Shown one piece after another: positions 44,644 to 52,219 of a stretch of 64,000 nucleotides of DNA. The stretch comes from an uncultured Mobiluncus sp. (lineage in GTDB: Bacteria > Actinomycetota > Actinomycetes > Actinomycetales > Actinomycetaceae). Within the stretch, counting starts at the first letter, position 1. The number at the start of each line of letters is the position of its first letter. The position numbers and the translations under genes are program-made. The notes under the pieces were generated by a model. The model saw nothing but the letters and a program-made list of their open reading frames with translations, had not been told where the DNA came from and did not search any database. The stretch spans positions 3,811 to 67,810 of the forward strand of contig NZ_CAMYBV010000012.1 of the NCBI RefSeq assembly GCF_947254095.1, given 5' to 3'.

Positions 44644-45282
44644 ATGATTAATGTTGGTTCGTTCCAAGGGACGTCGATGCCTAATGTCAGTCCTCACGTT
44701 TCGACCGCGCAGGGCTTTCAGAAATCGATGGAAACGACCTCATCAGTGACTGTTTCCCAAGGTGGGGTGGAAGCCTGGGGAACTAAGGTCGATTTGAGCT
44801 ATATGTTTGACAAGCTTGAAAAGCACGGGTTTATCAGTGCGGATGAGCGAGCCTATTTGACACAGAAAGTTACTGAACGCAGCCAAATTTATAAGGCGGT
44901 CTCTGATTTGAAGGGGCCTGGTCTGGCGGCCAATGCAGCATACAAAATGCAGGAAGGTGTTTTGCTGCCTAACGGTGTTTTAACTTTGGCAGATGACCGA
45001 AGGACGGTGCAGCGTTTGGCGCAGTTGACGCGTTACGAAGTTCAAACCATTGAGGCCGCGCAGGGGTCAGATATGGGCATCGGTCAAATCGGGATGTTAG
45101 CAACAACTGTTGCATTGTCAAAGGAAAAAGGCATCATCAGCGGCGAGCTGGGCTTGAAAGATTTTAATATGCTGAAAAACTGGTTTAAAGAAAACGGTAA
45201 ACCTGGAAGCAGCGAGTTCATCGAAACCCAGGAAATGCTCAGTAAGCTTTATGACCTTCTAGCCAGCAAAGACAAGCATTAG
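44644..45282 (+). CDS. uncharacterised 212-aa protein divergent from the two-component operon
   Basis: I do not recognise a family. The first 45 residues are Ser/Thr/Gly-rich and polar (MINVGSFQGTSMPNVSPH). The rest looks helical: YMFDKLEKHGFISADERAYLTQKVTERS near 60-90, a repeat-like stretch around 130-150, and a charged C-terminus ending ASKDKH. It has no cysteine, signal peptide or membrane segment. ATG 44644 is chosen because GAGGGG lies 7 nt upstream; the frame opens 60 codons earlier without a good start. Facing the sensor operon across a palindrome, it may be a regulated target. AT-richer than its neighbours. Confidence 0.75.
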   Translation: MINVGSFQGTSMPNVSPHVSTAQGFQKSMETTSSVTVSQGGVEAWGTKVDLSYMFDKLEKHGFISADERAYLTQKVTERSQIYKAVSDLKGPGLAANAAYKMQEGVLLPNGVLTLADDRRTVQRLAQLTRYEVQTIEAAQGSDMGIGQIGMLATTVALSKEKGIISGELGLKDFNMLKNWFKENGKPGSSEFIETQEMLSKLYDLLASKDKH

Positions 45283-45319
45283 GTCACACACTTATACACA
45301 TCTGTCTAGGCTTCGATTC

Positions 45320-45427
45320 CAGTTCAAATTGGTGTTCATCAGCAATTATAGAGGCATCAGAAACTGCTTGAACTGTTAGTCTGTGAACGCCGGCGTTGTA
45401 TTGCCGGGTGGTGTCACCAAGACACCA
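45320..45427. repeat. structured spacer between convergent genes
   Basis: CAGTTCAA (45320-45327) pairs with TTGAACTG (45368-45375). A hairpin CCGGC/GCCGG (45390-45394 with 45403-45407) and another TGGTGTC/GACACCA (45409-45415 with 45421-45427, 5-nt loop) follow. No T-run is present. It may end transcription from both sides, or be part of an RNA. Confidence 0.45.
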
Positions 45428-45435
45428 AGGAATAC

Positions 45436-46719
45436 CTATGACCCGGAAATCTGGAAACGGAGCTTTTCCGGCGGGTCGGGGTGCAGCCAGATGGGGGGAA
45501 TCTCCATCATCGTGTGGGCCCCTGACCAGCCAGCTTGCCCGGCACGGTAAGCCGCCCGGGCTGCTGCCACCATGACGTAGGCGGTGAACTCGGGGTTATC
45601 ATCCATGTCGATTTCCAACTTAATCTGTTCGTTGATGCCTTGGGAGGTCGAGGCACGCGACAAAATTAGCCCTGCGTGGGTCAGCCGCGAGTGAAACTCG
45701 CGCATTTCGTCGGGGCTTAAGAACGTGACCTGGGTGTCGTAGTCGGCGAACCAGCCCGGCATGGCGATGATTTCCTCACGCAGCTGTTCCTTGTCATAGG
45801 CCGGGTCAGCCACTACATAGCATTCCATGTAGTGCAGGGCTTTGCGGGAATCATCATAGATTGGTTCCCCGTTTAGTACCGCCGTGAGGGGCTCCTCTTT
45901 GGGCACCTGGTAAGCCACCGCATCCAACACGCCCTCGAAAGCGCGAATCGCGTTGGACCACTGCATGGAAATCCCGCGCCCCCAAAATGTGTAGGTTTTC
46001 GTTTTCGGGAACAGGGAGTCAGAGATGACTCGGAACATTGACATCAGGCCGGGTTCCCACCCCACCGCACACAAAGACACGTGTTTGGTGGATTGCCCCG
46101 CCTGGTCTACCGCCGCGAAATAGTCGGGGAAGGGCTGATAGACGGGCTGGAAAACGGGTTCTTTGATGAACGCCGGCAGCATCATGCCCGAGACTTCGTG
46201 GATGGCTTCATCAGGGTTTTTCTCCTCAGTCGTGTCGGGTGCCGCGTTTGTGTCCGGCGGTGCGTCTGGGGTTGCCGCAGACGCATCAGCCTCTTGTTCT
46301 ACGCCCGCCGCAGCGTCACGAGCCGCCTGGCGTTCGGCGATGTCTTTCGCCATCCGTTCGAGTTCCTCCAGGCGGAACTGACGTTTCGCTTCGACTTCCT
46401 CGGCGGTGGGTGGTTTGCCGCGCAAGGGGTGGGCGTCGACCGTGTGGAAATACTGGGCCAGCTGGGGGGTTTCTTGCTGCAGTTTTGTCCCTAGGGTGTC
46501 GCAGATAATGACGACGTCGATACGGTCGGCGAACTGGGCTACGGTAGCGGTGGGGTAAACCTTGGCGTAGGCGTTTTGGAGTTTTTGCGGGTCGCGTTTG
46601 GAAAAAATCGCCACCAGCTCCAGGTCACGACACTTGCTGACCGCTTTGGCGGCTGCCTTGCCATAGTTGCCGAATCCGACCACTCCGACGCGAATACGCG
46701 TGTCTTCTTGCTGTGTCAT
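45436..46719 (-). CDS. ddh: meso-diaminopimelate D-dehydrogenase with internal insertion
   Basis: A 427-aa enzyme. VGVVGFGNYGKAAAKAV is the NADP-binding start, TVDAH, CAVGWEPGLMSMFR and YTFWGRGISMQWSNAIR match Ddh of Corynebacterium, and GAHTMMEIPP lies near the end. Ddh reduces tetrahydrodipicolinate with ammonia to meso-diaminopimelate in one step, or the reverse. The usual length is about 320; an insertion of roughly 100 residues (about 98-200) begins charged and helical, then is Ala/Asp/Pro/Glu-rich. The start is taken at ATG 46719, with GGGGG 5 nt upstream; ATG 46731 is an alternative. Confidence 0.85.
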   Translation of the reverse strand: MTQQEDTRIRVGVVGFGNYGKAAAKAVSKCRDLELVAIFSKRDPQKLQNAYAKVYPTATVAQFADRIDVVIICDTLGTKLQQETPQLAQYFHTVDAHPLRGKPPTAEEVEAKRQFRLEELERMAKDIAERQAARDAAAGVEQEADASAATPDAPPDTNAAPDTTEEKNPDEAIHEVSGMMLPAFIKEPVFQPVYQPFPDYFAAVDQAGQSTKHVSLCAVGWEPGLMSMFRVISDSLFPKTKTYTFWGRGISMQWSNAIRAFEGVLDAVAYQVPKEEPLTAVLNGEPIYDDSRKALHYMECYVVADPAYDKEQLREEIIAMPGWFADYDTQVTFLSPDEMREFHSRLTHAGLILSRASTSQGINEQIKLEIDMDDNPEFTAYVMVAAARAAYRAGQAGWSGAHTMMEIPPIWLHPDPPEKLRFQISGS

Positions 46720-46927
46720 CGCTGCCCCCATTGGCTCGTGCGTGTCATAATTTTAGCGTTAATTGACTAAAAAATGAGGAAATCGAGAAGTAGTCACGTT
46801 TTTAGCAAGTCAATACTGCCTTTAAAGGTAAACCTAACTCGAGAATTTTTTCGGGGTGTTCATTGAAAAACCCCCAGATTTGTCCAGTTCTGAGGACAAA
46901 ATCGGGTTGGCAACATAAGCTCGAAAC

Positions 46928-47494
46928 ATGGTTGAAATTCGAGTACACGGTCGCGGTGGTCAGGGTGTGGTTACCGCTTCTGATCTAATGGCTTACGCGG
47001 CTTTTGCTGACGGCCACCACGCCCAAGCCTTCCCGTCTTTCGGGTCGGAACGGACCGGCGCTCCCGTCGTGAGCTATTGCCGGATTGAAGATAGAGAAAT
47101 TCGCTCCCGGGAACCCATCTTGGATCCCGATATCGTCATCGTCCAAGACCCGACCTTGCTGGCCATTATGGATCCGTTTTCGGGGCTGAAAGACGACGGA
47201 TACGCGCTGGTTAACTCCCAAAAGACTGCCGCTGAATTGGGCGTGTCTGAGTTGGAGGCGAGGCTGCCACGGGGTCACTTTATGGCGATGCCCGCTTCTG
47301 AAATCGCCCTGGAAAAGCTGGGACGTCCCCTGCCGAACGCGGTTTTGCTGGGAGGGTTGGCGGCGCTGACCGGGATTATCAAACTGGAATCGGTGGAGGA
47401 CGCCATCCGCGGCAAGTTCAAAGGCAAAGTTGGCGATTCCAACGTAGCAGCGGCCGCAGCCGCTTATGAATACGTGAAAAACAATATGGCCTGA
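46928..47494 (+). CDS. porG: 2-oxoacid:ferredoxin oxidoreductase, gamma subunit
   Basis: A 188-aa subunit starting VEIRVHGRGGQGVVTASDLMAYAAF, the typical gamma-subunit N-terminus, with FGSERTGAPV following near residue 39. It belongs to the oxygen-sensitive enzyme that cleaves pyruvate (or another 2-oxoacid) with CoA to acyl-CoA, CO2 and reduced ferredoxin. First gene of a four-gene rightward operon. The ribosome site before ATG 46928 is weak. The pyruvate assignment is by overall resemblance. Confidence 0.9.
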   Translation: MVEIRVHGRGGQGVVTASDLMAYAAFADGHHAQAFPSFGSERTGAPVVSYCRIEDREIRSREPILDPDIVIVQDPTLLAIMDPFSGLKDDGYALVNSQKTAAELGVSELEARLPRGHFMAMPASEIALEKLGRPLPNAVLLGGLAALTGIIKLESVEDAIRGKFKGKVGDSNVAAAAAAYEYVKNNMA

Positions 47495-47560
47495 GAGACG
47501 CCAACGGTACCGGGACGGTGTGGTGCGCCCCGGACTTGAGAGTAAAAGGAAGAAGAAACA

Positions 47561-48919
47561 ATGCTGAAACAAATCGAAGGCTCCCAGGCGATTGCTCGAG
47601 CCGTCGCGGCTTGCCAGCCCAACGTGGTCGCCGCCTACCCCATCAGTCCCCAAACCCACATTGTTGAGGCCCTGTCCGCCCTGGTGAAGTCCGGGCAGTT
47701 GGAACATTGCGAATACGTCAACGTCGAGAGCGAGTTTGCGGCCATGAGCGCCTGTATCGGCTCTTCGGCAGTGGGGGCGCGTTCCTACACCGCCACCGCT
47801 TCACAAGGTTTGCTCTATATGGTTGAGGCCGTGTATAACGCTGCCGGTCTGGGTTTTCCCATCGTGATGACCGTGGCGAACCGGGCCATCGGCGCGCCCA
47901 TCAACATTTGGAATGACCACAGCGACTCGATGAGCCAGCGCGATTCCGGGTGGATACAACTGTTCGCCGAAAACAATCAGGAGGCCGCGGACCTGCACGT
48001 GCAAGCGTTCCGCATCGCGGAGGAACTCAGCGTTCCGGTGATGGTGTGCATGGACGGCTTTATTTTGACCCACGCGGTCGAACAGGTCGACCTGCCGGAA
48101 CCCGAACAGGTCAAACAGTTCCTGCCGCCCTACGAACCGCGTCAGGTACTGGACCCCGACGACCCGCTGTCTATCGGCGCGATGGTCGGCCCCGAAGCCT
48201 TCACCGAGGTGCGCTACATCGCCCACCACAAGATGCTGCAGGCTATCGACCTTATCCCTCAGGTGCAGTCCGAATTTAAGAGTATTTTTGGCCGAGACTC
48301 CGGTGGCTTGCTGCACACGTACCGTTGCGAGGACGCCGAAACCATTATCGTGGCGCTGGGCTCCGTGGTCGGCACGCTAAAGGACGTGGTGGACCAGCGG
48401 CGTGAGAACGGCGAAAAAATCGGCATTATGTCCCTCGTGTCCTTCCGGCCTTTCCCGTTCGCCGCTATCCGCGAGGTCCTGCAGGGCGCAAAGCGCGTCG
48501 TCTGCCTCGAAAAAGCCTTCCAGCTGGGGATTGGCGGGATTGTTTCCTCCGAGCTGCGCGCGGCGATGCGCGGCCTGCCGTTTACCTGTTATGAAGTCAT
48601 CGCCGGGCTGGGCGGGCGCAACATCACCAAGAATTCCCTGCACGCCATGCTGGATCAGGCCGTGGCGGACACCCTCGAGCCCCTGACCTTTATGGACCTG
48701 GATATGGAACTGGTGCGAGGGGAACTGGAGCGGGAGGCTGCGACCCGACGCTCCGGCGCTTTTGCCACCAACGTGCAACGCGAACGGGTGCTGCGCACCA
48801 ACGCAAAGATTGCCGAGTCCGGGCCGAAACCCAAGGCGGATAAGGTCGGCAACCCGCGCGTGGCTTCCCCTTCCATCAAGCAAGACGCCGTGTCGGTAGT
48901 GCCCGATCAGGCTGAATAA
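47561..48919 (+). CDS. porA: 2-oxoacid:ferredoxin oxidoreductase, alpha subunit
   Basis: A 452-aa subunit. The N-terminal pyrimidine-binding domain has AYPISPQTHIVEAL (about 27-40) and VESEFAAMSACIGSS, with YTATASQGLLYM next. The middle domain contains NIWNDHSDSMSQRDSGWIQLF, and the C-terminal part has VSFRPFPFAAIREVL. With PorB it forms the thiamine-diphosphate active site. A purine-rich ribosome site (AAAAGGAAGAAG) precedes ATG 47561. A 60-residue hydrophilic tail is longer than usual. Confidence 0.93.
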   Translation: MLKQIEGSQAIARAVAACQPNVVAAYPISPQTHIVEALSALVKSGQLEHCEYVNVESEFAAMSACIGSSAVGARSYTATASQGLLYMVEAVYNAAGLGFPIVMTVANRAIGAPINIWNDHSDSMSQRDSGWIQLFAENNQEAADLHVQAFRIAEELSVPVMVCMDGFILTHAVEQVDLPEPEQVKQFLPPYEPRQVLDPDDPLSIGAMVGPEAFTEVRYIAHHKMLQAIDLIPQVQSEFKSIFGRDSGGLLHTYRCEDAETIIVALGSVVGTLKDVVDQRRENGEKIGIMSLVSFRPFPFAAIREVLQGAKRVVCLEKAFQLGIGGIVSSELRAAMRGLPFTCYEVIAGLGGRNITKNSLHAMLDQAVADTLEPLTFMDLDMELVRGELEREAATRRSGAFATNVQRERVLRTNAKIAESGPKPKADKVGNPRVASPSIKQDAVSVVPDQAE

Positions 48920-48939
48920 TCCGGAACAGAGGAGAAAAA

Positions 48940-50091
48940 ATGACTGAAATCACTCAATCTGCACAGACCGAAATTCCGGCTCGCGAACAGGTCAAGTTCT
49001 ATCAAGTCGGCTCGTTCGCGGTGGGTAACCGTTTGGCGGACCTGCAGTGGCGTTCCTTGCAATCCGACCCGAACCGGAAAAACTCCCTGACTTCGGGACA
49101 CCGCGCCTGCCAGGGCTGCGGCGAGGCACTGGGTGCCCGTTACGCTATCGATACCGCTACGACTGTGGCCAACGGCAAAATGGTGGCTATCAACGCGACC
49201 GGGTGCTTGGAAGTGTTTTCCACCCCGTACCCGGAAACCGCGTGGACGATTCCCTGGATGCACTCCCTGTTCGGCAACGCTGCCGCGGTGGCGGCCGGAG
49301 CGGCCGCGGGTTTGAAAGCGATGGGTAAGGACGATATTCGCGTCGTCGCCCAGGGCGGGGACGGCGGTACTGTTGATATTGGCATGGCTTGCCTGTCCGG
49401 GATGTTTGAGCGCAATGACGATGTCCTGTTTATCTGTTACGACAACGAAGCCTATATGAACACCGGGGTACAGCGTTCCGGCGCGACCCCCCCGGCGGCA
49501 CGTACCGCGACGACTCAGCCGGTCGGTGAACATCCCGGGAACGTATTCACCCAGGGTAAAGACATGCCGCGGATTGCGATGGCCCACGAGATTCCTTATG
49601 TCGCCACCGCGACCGTCGCGGATTTGCGTGACCTGGAATACAAGGTGCAAAAGGCCATGACCTACCGTGGGGCGCGCTACCTGCATGTTTTGGTGCCCTG
49701 TCCGTTGGGGTGGGGTTCGAACTCGAACCTGACTGTCACCTTGGCTCGTCTGGCCATTCAGACCGGGCTGTTTCCGGTGTATGAAGCAGAGAACGGAGAG
49801 ATTACTTCCGTCACTAAGATTCGCCGTCCCGCCCCGGTCGAGGCGTATTTAAAGCCGCAGCGCCGTTTTGCTCACGTGTTCAAAGGGCCGGATTCGCGCG
49901 AAGTGTTGGCACGGATTCAAGCCATCGCGGACCGCAATATTAAACGGTACGGCTTGATTGAGATGGATTCGCTGGACGAGGACGTGCGGGAACGCATCTT
50001 GAGCGCCCCCGACGATCCGGCCGGTCGTTTCGCTGCGGCGCTGCCCGGACGGCAGGCAATGGACGTGAGCAACGAACCCGATAACGACTAA
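48940..50091 (+). CDS. porB: 2-oxoacid:ferredoxin oxidoreductase, beta subunit
   Basis: A 383-aa subunit binding thiamine diphosphate and a [4Fe-4S] cluster. GHRACQGCGEALGARYAID holds two cluster cysteines, ATGCLEVF a third, and the TPP/Mg motif is GGDGGTVDIG with YDNEAYMNTG. The C-terminal region around VLVPCPLGWG is also typical. The gene starts 20 bp after porA; AGGAG precedes the ATG. It is longer than the archaeal PorB, with a charged tail. Confidence 0.94.
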   Translation: MTEITQSAQTEIPAREQVKFYQVGSFAVGNRLADLQWRSLQSDPNRKNSLTSGHRACQGCGEALGARYAIDTATTVANGKMVAINATGCLEVFSTPYPETAWTIPWMHSLFGNAAAVAAGAAAGLKAMGKDDIRVVAQGGDGGTVDIGMACLSGMFERNDDVLFICYDNEAYMNTGVQRSGATPPAARTATTQPVGEHPGNVFTQGKDMPRIAMAHEIPYVATATVADLRDLEYKVQKAMTYRGARYLHVLVPCPLGWGSNSNLTVTLARLAIQTGLFPVYEAENGEITSVTKIRRPAPVEAYLKPQRRFAHVFKGPDSREVLARIQAIADRNIKRYGLIEMDSLDEDVRERILSAPDDPAGRFAAALPGRQAMDVSNEPDND

Positions 50092-50133
50092 CGGGCGCCC
50101 GGAACCTATTGAAGAAGTTAGAGGAAAACGAAG

Positions 50134-51783
50134 ATGACACAAGCCAAAGCTGAACTAAAGAAAGACGAGACCATTCCTTTTGCGATTACCCTCGAGGTTG
50201 GTTCTTCCCTTGAGAACGAAACCGGCTCGTGGCGCACCGAACGGCCCGTCTATGTGAGCAACTTGCCGCCATGCAACAAGGCTTGCCCGGCCGGCGAAAA
50301 CTGCCAACGATGGCTGTTTTACGCCGAAGAAGGCAGGTATCGCCAGGCCTGGGAACAGATGATGGCCGATAACCCGCTACCGGCGGTGATGGGACGCGTG
50401 TGCTACCACCCTTGTCAGACCGCCTGCAACCGCGGCATGGTGGACGAAGCGGTGGGTATCAACGCGATTGAACGTTTCGTGGGGGACAAGGCCCTGCTGG
50501 AGGGGTGGACGGTCGGCTTGCTCGCCCCGGAAAGTGGCAAGAAAGTGCTGGTGGTGGGGGCGGGTCCCTCCGGGCTGTCGGCCGCCTACCATCTGCGTCG
50601 GATGGGCCACACCGTCACGGTGCGCGACGCCGGTCCGATGGCGGGAGGCATGATGCGGTTCGGGATTCCCTCCTACCGGCTGCCGCGCGGCATTCTGGAT
50701 CAGGAAGTGAAACGTATCGCCGATATGGGGGTCACTTTTGAGTTCAACTCGAAAGTAGAGAACGTGGCCGAAGTCGCCGGCGATTTTGATGCCGTGTTCC
50801 TGGCTATCGGAGCCCAGATGGGGCGTCACGCCGACATTCCCGCCGGAGATTCCGCGAAAGTTATGGACGCGGTGGATATGTTGGCGGACATGGAAAACGA
50901 CGAGAAACCGATGCTGGGACGCCGGGTTGTCATTTATGGTGGCGGGAATACGGCCGTGGACGCGGCCCGTACCGCGAAACGCCTGGGCGCTGAGGAGGCC
51001 ATCATTGTGTATCGCCGGACCCGCGACCGCGCCCCCGCCCACGATTCGGAAATTATGGAGGCCGAGGAAGAAGGCGTCATGATGAAGTGGCTGTCCACGA
51101 TTAAGCACGTGGACGGCGGGGCCATCAAGATTGAGAAAATGGTGTTGAACGAGGACGGTTTCCCGGTCGGCACCGGCGAATATGAGGAGTTGGGTGCCGA
51201 CTCCGTCATTATGGCGCTGGGTCAGGAAACCGATTTGGGTATCGTCGAGAACGCCCCCGGCATCGAGATTGAAAAAGGCGTGGTCAAGGTCGATTCCCGC
51301 ATGATGACCGGAATGAAAGGCGTGTTCGCCGGGGGCGACATGGTGCCCTCCGAACGTACCGTCACCATCGCGATTGGCCACGGCAAGAAAGCTGCCCGCT
51401 GCATCGACGCCTACCTTCACGGTGAGGAATACCGGGCGGGGGACAAAGCCCCCGACGCCTCCATCAAACGCATGAACACCTGGTATTATGCAGACGCTCC
51501 CCGCCGGATTCGCGACAAAATTGAGGGGCCGCGCCGCGCCTCGACCTTTGACGAAGTCGTGCAGGGCCTGGACGAAGAATCGGCCGTATTCGAGGCTCGC
51601 CGCTGCATGAGCTGCGGAAACTGTTTCGGGTGCGACAACTGTTTCGGAGTCTGCCCGGACAACGCCATCACCAAGATTCGACCCACCGAGTACGTATTCA
51701 AATACGACTACTGCAAGGGCTGCGGCATCTGCGCCGAAGAATGCCCGTGCGGGGCGATTTCGATGGTTCCCGAAAATATTTAG
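50134..51783 (+). CDS. GltD-like NAD(P) flavoprotein fused to a 2[4Fe-4S] ferredoxin
   Basis: A 549-aa protein. Residues 45-105 have Cys-rich motifs (PPCNKACPAGENCQ, CYHPCQTACNRG) like the Fe-S region of glutamate synthase small subunit. Two Rossmann folds follow: VVGAGPSGLSAAYHLRRMG for FAD and IYGGGNTAVDAARTAKRLG for NAD(P). The C-terminal 70 residues are a ferredoxin with CMSCGNCFGCDNCFGVCP and CKGCGICAEECP. As the fourth gene of the por operon it can stand in for the missing delta subunit and pass electrons between Por and NAD(P)H. That coupling is inferred. Confidence 0.88.
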   Translation: MTQAKAELKKDETIPFAITLEVGSSLENETGSWRTERPVYVSNLPPCNKACPAGENCQRWLFYAEEGRYRQAWEQMMADNPLPAVMGRVCYHPCQTACNRGMVDEAVGINAIERFVGDKALLEGWTVGLLAPESGKKVLVVGAGPSGLSAAYHLRRMGHTVTVRDAGPMAGGMMRFGIPSYRLPRGILDQEVKRIADMGVTFEFNSKVENVAEVAGDFDAVFLAIGAQMGRHADIPAGDSAKVMDAVDMLADMENDEKPMLGRRVVIYGGGNTAVDAARTAKRLGAEEAIIVYRRTRDRAPAHDSEIMEAEEEGVMMKWLSTIKHVDGGAIKIEKMVLNEDGFPVGTGEYEELGADSVIMALGQETDLGIVENAPGIEIEKGVVKVDSRMMTGMKGVFAGGDMVPSERTVTIAIGHGKKAARCIDAYLHGEEYRAGDKAPDASIKRMNTWYYADAPRRIRDKIEGPRRASTFDEVVQGLDEESAVFEARRCMSCGNCFGCDNCFGVCPDNAITKIRPTEYVFKYDYCKGCGICAEECPCGAISMVPENI

Positions 51784-51796
51784 ACCCGGTTAGGGT

Positions 51797-51847
51797 GCCG
51801 GCTCGGTCAAGGTTTTGTAAAAACTTGGCCGAGCCGGCGGGTTTTTA
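51797..51847 (+). terminator. intrinsic terminator of the por operon
   Basis: A 15-bp stem (51797-51811 with 51824-51838, one G-U pair), a 12-nt loop, then GGGTTTTTA. It directly follows the fourth por gene. Confidence 0.88.
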
Positions 51848-52009
51848 GGTAGTTTTTTGCTCAAAAGTCCGGGTGTTCAGGGTTTTCCACAGGCTCGGTG
51901 AGGTGGGGTTATCCACTTTTACAACGTTCACAAGTACGGTGGGGCCGTTTTTCCGGTTACGTTGGGTGTGCGGAGCCTCCCGTGTGACGGTGAAAAAAGG
52001 GGGAAGATG

Positions 52010-52219
52010 ATGGCGCAGATGTGTTACTGGGGACTGTTCAGTCGGCAACATGCTCAGGCGTTAGCGTATTTTTGCAAGTCTGAAAACCGGACGTGGCTGG
52101 GACTGGCGGCACAAGCCTATAACGATCAGTGGCGAGACCGGCTACGAGACTTAGAAATCTTGGGCGACTATATAAACGAGTTGGAGGACGCGAAAGCCAG
52201 CTTGGAGGCACTGCTGTGA
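52010..52219 (+). CDS. small helical protein coupled to a serine hydrolase gene
   Basis: A 69-aa protein of unknown family. The sequence suggests two amphipathic helices, AYNDQWRDRLRDLEILGDYINELEDA being the second, with a break around residues 23-30. Its size and helical nature recall Esx/WXG-like partners, but no WXG motif is present, so that link is speculative. A G-rich site (GGGGGAAG) precedes ATG 52010, with ATG 52007 as an alternative. The stop overlaps the next GTG start by 4 nt, so the two proteins are translationally coupled and probably work together. Confidence 0.65.
   Translation: MAQMCYWGLFSRQHAQALAYFCKSENRTWLGLAAQAYNDQWRDRLRDLEILGDYINELEDAKASLEALL

Noticed and set aside
50377..51420. 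347-aa minus-strand ORF inside the fourth por gene
   Set aside because: Antisense to a well-supported flavoprotein; His-rich translation typical of shadows.
51883..51917. DnaA-box-like sequences TTTTCCACA and TTATCCACT after the por operon
   Set aside because: Both are 8 of 9 and only two, so chance is a fair explanation; not listed as a cluster.
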